NCBI GenBank assembly: GCA_019279435.1 | Contig: JAAALK010000286.1 | Span: 47,122,214 to 47,186,213 of the forward strand | DNA: 64,000 nt | Direction of reading: 5' to 3' | Origin: Zizania palustris | Lineage: Eukaryota > Streptophyta > Magnoliopsida > Poales > Poaceae | Shown here: positions 11,693 through 24,661 of the stretch, piece after piece | Position numbering within the stretch: position 1 is the stretch's first letter | Layout: every line of letters starts with the position of its first letter | Translations under genes and position numbers: made by a program | The notes under the pieces: generated by a model | Database searches by the model: none | Seen by the model: only the letters and a program-made list of their open reading frames with translations | What the model was told of the DNA's origin: nothing

Positions 11693-13395
11693 TTAATGCG
11701 CATCCGACACAACTTATAAGTGAAGAGAACTCTCACATCTAAAATATCGATCTAGTAGAAGAATAGTCACTCTCTCTTATAAATTGTTTGTAACCTCTTT
11801 CTACAAACGAGGTGAGACTAAAATCATTAGCAACGTAGCTCAATAGCTTATCCAAGGGCCAAGCAACTAACAAGTAGCCCACCGACTGGTGGGCCCACTT
11901 TTCCACCACCATGTGGTACATATGGCATATGCCATCCTTGCAAGCATGCTCCATGCACATGCCATACACAATTATATATCAAATGATTCATGTTTGGTCC
12001 ATCTGACACTCTCTAGTCTCCACACACAAGTTATAGCCTCCCAGCAAAGCAAACATGCTTGGTTGTGCTTTTTTCCCTGGCTGAAAAAAGTTGTGTCCAA
12101 GTGTCCAACGTCTTTGCAATGGAAAATATTTTTATGTGAGTCTTTTATTTATATTTATAGAGGTCCTAACATCAAAAAAATGTATTAAAAAACTTTAAAT
12201 GATACCCAGAAATTATGTTCTAGAATTCAAGATAGCTCTTAGGAGAAATCCTACCAGCAGAGAGACATAGAGATGAGCCGTTTGGTGGCCGTACTTTTTG
12301 AGAGACAGAGAGGGGGGAAAGCAGATTCTTGGGGTACAACTCAAGTAATACATATATGAATGAGCATCATAATCCTTGACCAGTTCAATCACCAGCAGTG
12401 AGCAAGATCAAGATCAAGATCAAGATGGATGATCTTAGGATCAACAGTAGCTACAGTGCTACACTACACACTCTCATCTATCTGCTGGGTATTCACTCAT
12501 GGCTTCCTGTATTTACATGTCAGTGACAGTGTAGGCAACAACTCCCTGTAAAAAGATTTCAGTCAAAGCCACTCAAACATCATGGGCCTGAATGCCTGAT
12601 AGTCCAGCATCTAGCTTGTCAGTTTCAGTTACATCTGAGTACTACATGACTAAATTAAATGGCATTAATTAGACAGAGTATCCAACTAGTTCTATTGCCA
12701 AGCAGTACAAGATTGTAGCTCATTAATGCCTTGTCTCCTATTTAGCAGCCGGCTACTCCACACCTACGAACTAGTCCACTAGTGCGTCGCTGACAACAGT
12801 TTCATCGATCAGCTGGTAAACCCTAGTAGGAGAAAGTAACAGCCCATGTCTTTCTTCTTCTCCCCCTCCCAGTCCCAGCTGAAGACAGGTACAGCAACAA
12901 TGGCTGTGATGATTGGGCTCCATTATTTGGTCAGCACTGTGGGGGCTCCATGAACGGCTGGCTGCTTGCAAGAAGAAGAAAAAAATGCTCCTTTCCTTCT
13001 GAGCAAGAGGCTTCTTTCACCTTTTGCACTAGTAAAATAGTAAAAGAAGAGTAGAGTAGGAGGAGCTCTTCTGAAACCTGGAAGGCTGGAACCCATGGTG
13101 GCTGGCATGCATGGAGCTCATGCATGTGAAGGGGCCTGCTAGAAAGAACAAAAGTTTGTAAAAAAAGCATTCAAACCAAGTACCTAGCCAGGACAATTAC
13201 TAGTTTGAAATCTGAAAAAAGCGTGCTAATGTTAATCACCTTTGGTACATGAACATGACAATGTACAAGTACAATTGATGATAGGTATTGGAACAAATAT
13301 CCATCTACATAGGTCCCAGACTCCCCAGGTGGGTTTTACCCGTGCTGCTGTCACAAAATTTCTGGATCCACATCCACTGCAGTACAAAATTGCTC

Positions 13396-13845
13396 GTCTA
13401 ATTGACACGGTCGTGGAAAAACCGAAAGTTGTTCGGTTGTATTAGTTGTGGATTTATATTTTGATAATAAATGTTTGTAATACTTCTGGTGTTTGGTTGT
13501 ATTATTAATATGCACTTAATATAAACACTGAATTTTTAACGATGCACATTTAAATCATTGTTGTAGTAAGAAAACTAAAGTGAAATTGTTTATAACTGAA
13601 ATTTATTTATGTTTTCTAACAATTATATATTAACTTTTATTATCAGAAAACTATTTAGTTTCAAGTACTAGGAAGTTGGCCGTAAGAATATGTAGAATCT
13701 AGGTACCCTTAATTTTCTGTTTGTATTGTAAAAATATGTATATTCTGAAAAAATTAGGTACCAAAAAAATTTATTTGGTTAATATTCTAACTTTTGAGAC
13801 ATGAATTTGATTCAAAAATCTAGACAATAAACCAAATTGTCCAGC
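13396..13845. mobile_element. Probable MITE related to 41490-41966 and 59842-60280
   Basis: It shares the phrase TTAGTTGTGGATTTATATTT and the overall layout with the two later elements. The ends (GTTCGGTTGTATT on the left, AAACCAAATTGTCC on the right) are loosely inverted. I could not fix a target duplication, so the boundaries are approximate. Confidence 0.4.
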
Positions 13846-14746
13846 TCCGATATCATAGCACTGCACACGTTGTACTGTGAACCTGACAGGTGAGCAGGGA
13901 ATCTGCGTTTGATTCATGTACACAAGTGGCGGTCGTACGCTGCAGATTGTGTCGCCCGATGCCACAAAAAACCCGGGCTGCTCTGCCGCGCCGCGCCCCA
14001 CTGTCGCCTACAGCCGCATCCTCTCCTCTCCTGGCATGTCAGCTGCAGACTCACAGCCTCTGCCTCTGCCTCTGCCTCTCTCTCACGGCCGCCCCCGACA
14101 CGGCGACGTGTAGGCCTCGACCTCCACCTGATCCCCTGCTCTACAGGTCACTGACTCACTGTTGCTTCTCCAACTGCTCCAACAATTGCAGGGAGTAACA
14201 TTTATGTGTGGGGTTGCAGAGCCAGCATGGAAGCGGCTAGTGAGCTTTTGTGTGGAGGATCTCATGTCATGTGAGTTTAAGCAAATCTGGCAGCGCTGAT
14301 TCAAATGCAGAATTTGTATGTTATGTATACAGCAGCAGCTAGCAAAGTGCATAAAACATTAATAAGCACCTGATCGATGTGTACGTCTCAGTGGAGCATA
14401 TGCGCATGATCACGGCCGCCGGCCTCGCTTTCTTTAGCAGGAAGCAACACAAGCACAGAACAAAAAGGGGAAAGAGCCATCAGTGGCCGAGAAGCTAAGA
14501 TTAACATGGATTAGCAGTGTCTCCTCCAAAAGGAAAAGCTAGACCAAAGCACGGCTAATCAAGTGGCCATCGATCGCCGCGGTCTCGCCGGTGGCGGTGC
14601 TCTTGCGAGGACAGAAAGATTGCGCAATTTTGATGCCGGCCGTGCCGGGGCCGGGCACCATCCGGCCGTCCACCCGGAGTGTCCGGAGACGAGCCAGCCG
14701 TCCGATCGAAAGGTTGTTCCCTCCAGCCTGCCTGCAGCATGCTGTC

Positions 14747-14783
14747 CTCTCTCTCTCTCACTCTCACTCTCACTCTCACTCTT
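14747..14783 (+). repeat. CT/CTCTCA microsatellite
   Basis: A run of CTCTCTCTCT passing into repeated CTCTCA units. It lies about 950 bp upstream of the LOB gene start codon. Confidence 0.85.
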
Positions 14784-15722
14784 CTAGTCCAAGAGACCAA
14801 GACGACATCGCCGTCGTCTCACAGGGAATGGAAATGATGGGCGGCCTGCCTGCCTGCCTGCTTCGCTCTTCAAATCTACGAGAAGAACACTGATAATTAA
14901 TACAGATTGACCGAGGTTTGGTGCGGCTGGTTAATGGTTATGAACCGACAAAATGTTTCATCACCGTCTCTGCGACTTCACTGTGCACCGACTGTTTCGC
15001 AGCAGTTCACGCTTTCTCGCCTTTGATCTTCAATTCAACCCTACAGAATTTCACTGGAGGTAAGTGACACTGGTGCCACTTCCTACCCTATAAAAAAAAT
15101 TGCTAGGAAACAAAAGTAAAAAAAACTATAAAACTATAAAATCACTGTAAATTTAATTTTGAAATACCCAGACGAAAAGCGGCCACAAAGGGGAAATACT
15201 CCATGGAACAGCACCAGCAATCAGCATGAGTGGCCATTGCTCCTTTTCTTCTCTTTCTCTCGTCTCCTTGCTCTTCGCACAGGACACGATCGGTCAAAGT
15301 AGGGAGAGGCAATGTGTGCATAAAAATCAATGGAAGTGGAAGCGGAGGAGAGGTCCGTAGTGACGCTGCCTACAGCCGGCCGGCCGCGGCACGATCTCTG
15401 TCTGCTACTCTGCTCCCAACTGCTCTCTGCTCTGCTGCTCGACTGCTCGCAGTGTCCTCCTCTGCTCTGGTAGTTTACCTTTCCTTTCTCTTCCTCCCCC
15501 TCCTCTCCTACTCTAGAAAGAGGCCGCCAACCAAACCTGCCCCGTCCTAGCTAAGCCATAGGCTCAGGTCACCCTGCCGCCGCCAGCGATCCCAATTTGG
15601 CAACAGCCACATTGCTGCAGTGCGGTGCAGGCTCCTCCACTCGAGAGCGGAGTAGAGCAGGGGACGCAAGAGGAATAATTGAATTGAAGAAGAACAAGTG
15701 CAGGAGAGAGTTTCTTGGTGAG

Positions 15723-18130
15723 ATGAGGGACGTGGCGGTCGGAGGAGGGAAGGCGGCGATCAGGCAGCTGGGCCAGGCTGGCGGCGGAGGGGGAGGGGCG
15801 GCGCCGGCGCCGTGCGCGGCGTGCAAGCTGCTGCGGCGGCGGTGCGCGGCGGGGTGCGTCTTCGCGCCATACTTCCCGCCCGGCGAGCCGCACAGGTTCG
15901 CCAACGTGCATAAGGTCTTTGGCGCCAGCAATGTCAGCAAGCTCCTCCAGGTACGCACTCTTGTCTTCTCCGGCGCTCGCTAGCTTCCATGCCTTCCTCG
16001 TGTGCCACGCTGCTGCTGCTTGCTTGCTTGCTGTTTCCATGTTAACCTGCAACTGTACGTCTCTCTTCAGAGCTTTCCTCTGCCTCCATATCTGACCATC
16101 TCCAACAATCGCATCACTATTACCTCCTTGTATGTAGCAGCACACTGATGCACGCACAGTCAAATGTTCTTGCGACTCTTTAATTAGCTTTTCTGCTTGT
16201 GTCTTGTCAATTCATCAGCTACTTTGGTAGCAACAGACAGAGGTGATGATGTTTCAGTTTCTCGCCATTGTCTAGCCTACAGCTTGTCAATGTGTACTGC
16301 ACAAGAGGGATAGTTCCAGGGTACGCGTGTGTGCTACAGTGCTAGGTACACTGCTTCGCCATAAGTAGCGTGTTTACGAACATATCTGCATGGTTAATTA
16401 AGAACGTTTCTCCTGTTAGCGATCTGCCGATGTTAATAGGGATCACACTTATTTATAGTTAGATACACCGACATCACGGTGTGAAGTGCTTTGAAAATTG
16501 AAACAGTACTAAATAGATATATAGCAGTTGCGGAGCTACGGATATACCGGTTGGGCCCTAACATTTCACAACGTGTTCCATGGTTCAATGGATGAGGCAA
16601 GAGTTCGATTCCACTGGTTTCATGCATATTGAATTATCGTATTATTTAGAATATGCATATTGAATTATGATACAAATTTAATAATTATTTATTTAATTAG
16701 AAAAATATTTTTATCGAATTTCATATATAGATTTTGACATGACTTACAAACTTAATTATATCATTTAGTATATGTATATTGAATTACGGTACAAATTTAA
16801 AAATTATTTATCCAATTAAAAAATATTTTTATCAAACCTGTATATAAAGATTTTGATATGTCATACTTATTGATAAAATCATCTATATATGTAGGCAACC
16901 TTATTTTTTAAAAAATAATGCAATGAATAAACGCTGGGTGCGAAATCCTTACCATAATAAAAAACTGTAAAAAATGCATGCTCTGCAGAATAGATAACTA
17001 TCAACACTATGAATGCGATGATACAGTGTTTTCTCCACATGTATACTCTGCCAATGTAATAAATAAATACATATGAGACAGTGTATTAGTAGACGCTAAA
17101 TACACACTAGGGTTTTGACAAATGCCCCCATCTATTTTCTGCTGTTTGCTGCACTAGCATAGCGGCGCAGCCCTCCTTTACATCTTAAATTCATTGCATT
17201 TTAGAATGGCACTTCCAGAATTCTGCACTTGTTCTTGCTTCTTTTTTTTTGGTATCAGCTACTCTAGGCGGGTACTGCCGTTTGTTGAAGTAATTGAATC
17301 GACAAGGCCTTGGCCACATCCCCCATGTGTCGAGCCACTCGAGCCGCCTGGAACAGTAGTCCATCAGTAGCGTACGGCCTCGTCCTGTCAGCAGCGCTGC
17401 GGCGGTGCGGCCTGCGAAGTCTTCAGCTTCACACGAGGCGGCACTCACATGCTGACATGCTGTTGAAAAAAAAAAGAAGCTTTCGGCTGCACCAAACGTG
17501 CAAACATGTCATTAATCCCATCCTTCCATTCGCTTTCTTGGAACAAGAGACTCCTAGTGAAGTAGTGAGTAGTGTGTGTGTGTGTGCGCGGCAGTGTCTG
17601 CGTTTGCACAAATTGTCACCTAGGATTGGACGTTTCTTCTACCTTGTCGTGTAGGAGTACTCGTGTGTGGATGCACAATCAGATCAGAGGTGACTTGAGT
17701 GAAACTTGCTATGCAAATCTGCCTGAAACTTGGAGTCTGATTGGTGTTGGGTTGGCAGGAGATACCGGTGCAGCACAGAGGGGACGCGGTGAGCAGCCTG
17801 GTGTACGAGGCCAACGCGCGGGTGAGGGACCCGATCTACGGCTGCGTGGGGGCCATCTCGTCGCTGCAGCAGCAGGTGGAGGCGCTCCAGGCGCAGCTGG
17901 CCATGGCGCAGGCGGAGATGGTCAGGCTCAGGATGAGCAACGACTACATCGCGCGCCGCCTCCGTCCCCGTGGCTGCGGCGGCGGCAGCACAACCACCAC
18001 CGGCTCGCCATCGTCCATGTCGTCGCCGGCCAAGACGGCAGAGCCGGAGCCGCTCTGCAAGCCCACGCCGGAGCTGGACATGGTGGTGGACCAGCCCAAC
18101 TTCGGCGACTGCCGGTTCTGGTCCTACTAG
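15723..18130 (+). CDS. LOB-domain (LBD) transcription factor, LBD4-type, class I
   Basis: Two exons, 15723-15950 and 17759-18130, joined GT-AG in phase 0, give 199 residues. The LOB domain starts with CX2CX6CX3C (C31, C34, C41, C45: CAACKLLRRRC..GC), then FAPYFP, the GAS block with VHKVFGASNVSKLLQ (about 62-76), a conserved QHRGDAVSSLVYEANAR run (81-97) and a leucine-zipper-like coiled coil (about 105-130), so it is class I. Closest by eye is the LBD4/LBD12 group. LBD proteins are plant-specific nuclear DNA-binding regulators of organ boundaries and vascular development. The tail ends in FGDCRFWSY. The intron position inside the LOB domain is the usual one. An in-frame ATG at 15597 would add 42 residues; I chose 15723 because relatives have short N-termini. 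A TATAAAAA at 15089 and an ATAAAAA at 15321 are candidate TATA elements. Confidence 0.93.
15951..17758 (+). other. Intron of the LOB-domain gene with AT-rich insertion
   Basis: 1808 bp, GT at 15951 and AG at 17757-17758. About 16490-16925 is strongly AT-rich and holds an imperfect tandem duplication of about 119 bp (starts near 16653 and 16772: atRYATATTGAATTA...), probably from an inserted element. The region around 17310-17450 is GC-richer without a recognisable exon. Confidence 0.7.
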
Positions 18131-19069
18131 GCTTCCTAAGCAAGTTGGTAGCTGGTTTTAGCTGTGATGATCGAGTGCTGTTTTTGAGTGAGCCATAGGT
18201 GGTATGGTATGGTATAGTATTATAGTATTATAGTACTAGTATATAGTGGTGTCAAGTATATGGTGACATGTGCGCTGTAACAGCGTGCCACTGGGAGGAA
18301 GGTGTTGATAGACAGGCCCTTCTCCTACACCTTCTGCTAGTATATCTGGGGCTCTTTTTGCTGTCCTTCTGTGAGAAGGTACAACACCGTTACAGACATT
18401 GGTGTGCATTCTTCACTGCATTGTGTTACCATGTTATCCATTGGAAGAACCTTTGTTGCTAGTGGCAAGATTTACTTGGTTAAACGGCTCAACTCTGATT
18501 TATGTTTGCCCAAATGATTTCTTAATTCTGGGTTTGTTTTAGAGATTGATTCACTTCCAAGGTGACCAATCTGTAGCAGAAATATCAAGTAAATTAACTC
18601 AGTTTGAGCTGAGGCATGGCAGAACCAAATATAGCCTCAACCAATCTAGAATGAAGTAGAGATCAGGTAAGCACTGCAACCTAAGGTTACCACAAGGCTT
18701 AAAATACTTAAGATTGTGCTTATATTTTACAAGGTTGACTCCCATGGATAATTTCGGCAGTGAGATGCTACCCAATTTCAACACTACATTCAAATAAAAC
18801 AACCCTTATCTCATGAGGATTCCATCATTTCACAACCTAATCTAGGGCATAGGATATAAAAATTGCAACTGCACGTTGCAAGCCGCGGCTCTAGATGCCG
18901 TAAGTTATCCAATTGAGTAACTTCACGTTATCTGCTGTTCTTACAAGAAATTAGCATAACTTATCATCATGAAACTTTATCAGCATATGAATAATTAATG
19001 ATGAAACTTTGCTTTTCATAAGAAATCTTACCAGAAATGGGACCAATGTGAAATTGTGAAGCATGTGCA
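18131..19069. other. 3' flanks between convergent genes
   Basis: The LOB-gene 3' UTR probably covers the first 400-500 bp (repeated GGTATGGTAT/TAGTATTATAG near 18200-18243). The 3' UTR of the minus-strand gene should end somewhere before 18600. I saw no other gene in this convergent space. Confidence 0.45.
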
Positions 19070-21164
19070 CTATGGCAAGCTACGGTTTAGCAAGCCTTGG
19101 AAAGAGAGGTAAAGATCTTTGTTGTCTGGACCAAACATCTCTTCGGCCTTCTTGAGAGCATCCTGGTTCAGATGTAAATATGCAATTGTAATGACATGGC
19201 ATAATCGTGGCTCATAAACTAGCCAACAGATACTGACCAACCTCTCTTGATTGCTTATGAGCATTGAGGTCCTTGATGTTGGCTAAGAATGCTCCAAATT
19301 GTTCGTATGATAGACGGCTCCTGGAATAGTAATTGCATTTTTTGAATTATGATACATCTGTGTTGGTTTCAATAAAAAAAAATTGAAGTGCAAGAGATCA
19401 ACAGACCTAGCCAGACGGAAAAATTCTTTTCCATCAATACGAGGAGGGCGACCTAAAAACCCAAGCATTAACCATTTATGATATTCCATTCCACAAAATA
19501 ATTTCAGTCTACATTATGCCATCAGAGTTTAGGAAAATAAAAACCTGGGTTGGGACGTCCCCTTGGAGGTGAGTTAGCTGCCGACGATTGCCTGCTCGAG
19601 GGGTACCATGGTGTCATGGACATGTATCCTTCAATTCTAGATTTTGATGGTGACGTGGTTCCAGATATCAATTTTGGTGTTGCTGTTGTAGACATTCTTC
19701 TCGGAGAAGCAGATGTGGACAAAATTTTCGGTGTGGCTTGTGGAGTAAGGCGCGGGGTGATGTGTGATGAGAGAACATACTTTTGTATTGGAGACTTTAT
19801 CACTGTTCGGAGAATCAGAGAAAATGTGGGGGATGGAAGTTTATGCTGGAAGAATTGTCGAATTGTCGAACAATATCAATATAAACACTGAACAAGAAGC
19901 TAAGAATACCTTCTTGGACTGTTCTTGGTACATCCACAGACCCATTCAGTACATTTATTGTAGTGTAGCTGACAGAACCTCCATCTGCATTGTTCATAGA
20001 ATTTCATTTAGGGATTGATGTCAAAAATTTTCAATGGCAAATAAAACATAAAGGGTATTCAAGTAGATAGAAACCTCCACAAGATGACACTTTTGATGAT
20101 ACTGACTGATCACATGTGGTAATGTCAACTGTTTCTTGTGGCTGCACGGGAAGGATTCAGCAGAGAATCAATGGCAACATCAAACAATAACCATAAACTA
20201 GAGATGAAATAAAAAATATGGACAGAGAATTGCTGAATATTGTGATTCGTTGGGTGAATAAATGAACTCACCGATGGACTATCATCACGGAGTGACTGCA
20301 TCAGATGCCTCTTGAATGACTCAAGCTGATAAAAGCAAAAATTCAGAATTCCGTGTTTTCGAACTAAAGGTTATAGATGAGAAACCAAGTAAAAAGAACT
20401 AAAACTGACAAGCTGAACATATTTACATTTCCATTCCATAATTTTCCATTTTTTTTTTGATTTTTTCTATTTTTCTATTTTTTTAGTTTTTGTATTTTTG
20501 TTTAAAATCGATCGTTTTCAACACATACTGACGAGTGCAAGAGTCATTTTTTGCCATATCATGCTGGTTTAGCAGCCATGTAGGATGAAAATGGCAAATT
20601 CTGAAATGTTTTTCCCATTTACGCGACAAATATGTAAAGACAATGAAGAGAAATTTGTAAAGACAATGGAGAGTCTACAAGCATTCTGAGAAGGAAGAAG
20701 CATCAAAGAAACCAACCTTCTGCAGGTCGCGCGCCAGCTTCTTGGTCGTCTGAGCCAGTGAGTCCCGCTCCTTGCTTAGCTCAATCTGCACCAAAACGGC
20801 AAACAACGAGTTTCAGCAACCAATCGAAGTAAAAAAAGAACAACTCGAACTCGAACTCGACGGAAGGGCACACACAGAGTGCCGGGACACCCACGTTGTC
20901 CTCGAGCGCGGCGCGGAGCCTGGCGTTGGTCTCCTGCAGCGCGCGGTCCAGCAGCGAGACCCGCTCCCGCAGCTCCCCGTTCTCGCGGTCCTTCTCCGCG
21001 GCGGCCTCCCTCAGCCGCGCCGCCTCCCGCTCCAGCCCCGTCGCCCGGCCGGCCACGGCCAGCGCCGTGATGCGCCGCGCGAGATCCAGCTGCTCGTACG
21101 GGTCCCGCGGCAGCACCGCCAGGACACCGTCCGGCAGCTTGAACTCCCCCTCCGCCAGTGGCAT
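19070..21164 (-). CDS. Uncharacterised At4g15545-like coiled-coil protein
   Basis: Nine exons on the minus strand: 20895-21164, 20717-20785, 20272-20325, 20075-20141, 19910-19984, 19545-19802, 19407-19452, 19242-19320, 19070-19162. All junctions are GT-AG with consistent phase, giving 336 residues. The start MPLAEGEFKLPDGVLAVLP followed by DPYEQLDLARRITALA matches the conserved N-terminus of plant At4g15545-type proteins. Residues about 42-115 form a coiled coil ending in ELSKERDSLAQTTKKLARD. The middle is Ser/Pro/Thr-rich (TPRLTPQATPK, NSPPRGRPNPG), and the C-terminus has the family block RIDGKEFFRLARSRLSYEQF ... FGPDNKDLYLSFQGLLNR. The function is unknown. The frame stays open upstream of the chosen ATG, but the conserved part begins there. 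A Mutator-like element starts 274 bp upstream. Confidence 0.92.
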
Positions 21165-21771
21165 CGCCTCTCGCGCGCGAGATCCCGCCGATGCGCAGGC
21201 GGGTCCTCCTTTTCCGCTTGGGTTTCGCCGCCTTCGGGCTCGGGGAGGGGGAGGGGGAGCGCGGAGCGGGGGAAGGGACCACGCGACGCCGCGGTGCGCT
21301 CGGAGATTTCCGGATTTGAAATGGGCTGTTGGGTGCGGACTCTGCTCGGCTCGGCTCGCCGGCCGAAGTTTGAAATTGTTTTGGGGGAGAGGGGGCCGCG
21401 TCGGCCTCGGTTCTGTTGAGTGGGTGCAATTCTTTGAAGGGTTAATAGCATCCATGCCACCGTTATTTGCGAAAGTGAACGAAATGCCATTACTATTTTT
21501 ATATTGTCCTGTATGTCATTACAAATTTCAGATTCTGTCCCGTGAGCCATTTTTTACACGTGCAACGTCGACGGGGCCACCTGCAGGCATCTACAGTTTC
21601 GTATTGCCATTACTACCCCTGCAACGGTTACAAGCCATTCATTACTCCATCCCGACGTGCGCTACCTACCACACCTCCCCCATTCCCGTGACCTCCCGGC
21701 GAATCCCTAGCGACGAACCCTAGCGTGCTGAAGCGGCAACGACGGCGACGAACCCTAGCACGCCGACGACG

Positions 21772-24661
21772 ATGGGAGACGACTCCGCCAGGTACGCGCA
21801 CGAGTCCCCTCTTCGACATTTTATTTCTCACGCACTTAGGGAGCAATACCTAGGGCGCTCCCGCAGCGACGAATCGTAGCGCGGCTATGGGGGACGACTC
21901 CGCCAGGTACGCGCACGAGTCCCCTCTAGCACATTTCTTTTCTCGCGCACGTAGGAGCAATACCTAGGGTTTGCGCACAATCCCCTCTGTTGCAATGGTT
22001 TTCACGCACGCGCAGGACAAGTACTAGGGTTTAGGTTAGAAGGTGGAGCAATGAGCACAGAACCGAAAAGGTGCAAATTTTAATGGTTAAAATGTTGCAA
22101 ACATCCTCATTTTCTTCTCTCTTGTCTGCTTAATGTTTTTTATTGATGTAATATGTTGCATTTGCCGCTCTTCTAGGAACAAGCTGTTCGGGTTAGAGAT
22201 TTGTTGTCCGGCAATCGTGAGAACCGATTCTGCTGGTAGAAAAACATACCAATTCGACAAAGTTTTCAAATGGGAGATGGAGATAGGAAGCCTTTCCTTA
22301 GAAATGCTTACATCTAGTCTCACCAAAGAATTGAAATTGACAAGCGAACAATACTGTCAATTTGGTTTTTTGACAAGAATTCACATGGGGATGTGAAGAT
22401 TGTTAGTGAAAAACAATTGATTGACCTATTTGAAATGTACAAAATTGAGATGCAGTGTCAAATTATTGTTGGAGTATATGACAAATCAGCTGTAGAGCAA
22501 GATGACATTGATTCCTTAGTCCCAATTTCAGTTGTGCCTCCACCTAGCCAGCATCCTAGGGATGAGCCACCTAGTCAGCAGCCTAGGGTTGACCCACCTA
22601 GTCAGCAGCCTAGTGTTGACCCACCTGTTGATGACAATCCAGCTTGTAATGATAATCAAACTAAAAAAGTGGGTGAGGCATGTAGTGATGATATATTTTG
22701 TAATGTGGAGGAATATGTGGGGGTTGATGATGAGTTCATATACTTGTCAGTACCCACTGACCCACAACCTGGACCTACTGACCAAGAACCTAGACCTGCT
22801 GATCAGGGTGAACCATGCCCACCCTTAGTTCATACTGAACCAGAGGTCAATGATGCAGATCCTGAAGCACCCAATATCCAACACGACCTTGAGAACCCAT
22901 CAATTGTGAAGGGTGCACTATTCCCTGACATCAAGGCCTTTAGGAAAGCTTTGAGGACACCATGCTGTTGTGGTAGGATTCGAGTTTGCTAACATCAAGA
23001 CGGATCCATCAAGATTCATTGCCAATTGTGCACATAGCACATGCCCATGGAGGATCCATGCATCTAGGCTTGCTGGAAGCACAACAATTCAGGTAGGCTT
23101 TAATTTTGTTTGTTAGGCTTTAATTCTGTTTGGAGTACTTAGTTGAAGTATCTTAATTGCAGATTAAAGTGTTACCTGCTGAACACACTTGTCCAACAGT
23201 GAAGCTTGTTGAAGGCAAGATGGCAAGCAAAGGGTGGGTGGCAGACAGACTCACTGAATGGTTGAAAAATAACCCAAGTAAGGGAGCAAAGGAAGCTAAG
23301 GAGAAGTTGCAATCTGAGTATGGGATTAAGTTAGGATACTCCAAGGCATGGAGGGGTATGAAACTTGCAATGGAGAAGATACATGGCACATATGAAGAGA
23401 GCTTCCAAGAGTTGTTCAATTGGAAAGAACAGATGGATATTTGTCAGCCTGGCAGTGTAATTGACATAGAGGTTGAGAAGATTGGAGAAGACATTTGCTT
23501 TAAGAGGATTTTTGTTGCACTTAGGCCATGTGTAGATGGATTCTTGGCTGGTTGTAGACCATATCTTGGAGTTGATGCTGCAAGCTTGAAGGGGAAGTAT
23601 ACTGGTCAGCTGGCAAGTGCAACTGGAGTAGATGGCCATAATTGGTTGTATCATGTGGCTTTTGGTGTTTTTCACTCAGAGACATAAGACAACTGGTGTT
23701 GGTTCATGAAGAACTTGAGATCTGCTATTGGTTGCCCTGATGGACTAGCCATTTCCACTGATGCATGCAAAGGGCTAGAAACAGCAGTTAGCAAGGTTTT
23801 CCCAACAGCTGAGCACAGAGAATGCATGAGGCATCTTTATGGTAACTTCATCAAACATTTTCAAGGAGATGTCTTTACCCAGCATTTATATCCAGCAGCC
23901 AGAAGCTACACACAAAGCCAGTTCAGATGGCATCTTGGGAAAATATATGAGCACTGTCCTAATGCCAAAAGCAGTGATGATTGTGCAGAGATCAGCTTGG
24001 TAGATGAAACAAATAGTACTACAAGACATTCTGTTGACATCAAAGAGCATACATGCTCATGCAGAGTCTGGCAGCTAACAGGCAAACCTTGTAAGCATGC
24101 TTTAGCTTGGATCTGCTCTAATAGAGGACTTGAGATTGCCTCCTTTGTGCATGAGTATTATTCAGTGGCAAAGTTTAGAGCAGCATATGAAGGAGCAGTG
24201 TTGCCCATGCCAGACAGATCACAGTGGCCTCAGTGTGTTGGATTTGGATTTAAAGTTTGCCCTCCTCTGCAAAAAAGGGCAGCAGGCAGGCCTAAGGTGA
24301 CAAGAATTAGAGGAGTGCTTGAAAATGCAAACAAGAGGAAGGTTAGATGCTCAAGATGCAAGGGTTTTGGCCACTTTGCAAAAACTTGCAAATTAGCAGA
24401 ACCACCAAGGAAAAGGTATATCCTTTTGACTATATTTCTTCATTGTGCATATTTTCATATACTCACTGTGTTTGTAAATTTTGTAGGAAAAGAGATGAGG
24501 TTGCTGGAGATGGAGGGGCATCCACTTCAGCAGCACCAGCTGGCCCACCACAGCAAAAGAAGAGAACTCCTCAAAAGAAACTTGCATCAAAGAAGAAGAG
24601 GCCACAAGCAGCAGGTGGTGAAGTTGCAGTGAGGAGCCTTAGGTCTTGGCTTGATCTGTGA
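21772..24661 (+). pseudogene. MURA-type MULE transposase, disrupted
   Basis: Likely exons: 21772-21791 (or its duplicate 21887-21906), 22177-23092, 23163-24415 and 24487-24661. Order of parts: an N-terminal domain, a Pro/Gln-rich repeat (PPSQQPRVDPPSQQPSVDPP), the MuDR DNA-binding domain (FPDIKAFRKAL ... CPWRIHASRL), the MULE transposase domain (first D in LGVDAASLKG, second in ISTDACKGLE, then the CxxH pair in ECMRHL), a SWIM zinc finger (CSCRVWQLTGKPCKH) and a CX2CX4HX4C knuckle (CSRCKGFGHFAKTC). Damage: one frameshift near the T-run 22366-22371, one near 22950-22958 and an in-frame TAA at 23685-23687. In addition, the sequence passes from HCPNAKSSD directly to the SWIM region, so the part that should hold the third catalytic acid is missing. 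It cannot be active. Confidence 0.93.

Larger units (their letters stand above)
11700..15200. other. Intergenic region upstream of the LOB-domain gene, no gene seen
   Basis: No frame here resembles a known protein. It holds a short GATCAA repeat (12403-12426), a probable MITE (13396-13845), two CT-type microsatellites (about 14059-14090 and 14747-14783), GC-rich patches at 13950-14110 and 14570-14710 and a TATAAAAA at 15089-15096. Parts may be regulatory DNA of the LOB gene, but nothing in the sequence proves that. Confidence 0.4.

Noticed and set aside
15564..16163. 199-codon minus-strand frame over LOB exon 1
   Set aside because: Antisense to a GC-rich exon, low complexity, no family resemblance.
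17572..18198. 208-codon plus-strand frame and others over LOB exon 2
   Set aside because: Shifted reading of the real exon; it lacks the LOB continuation after the splice site.
20772..21723. Long open frames on both strands overlapping the first exon of the At4g15545-like gene (up to 275 codons)
   Set aside because: They are antisense or out-of-frame shadows of a GC-rich exon; the true frame is fixed by the conserved protein and splice sites.
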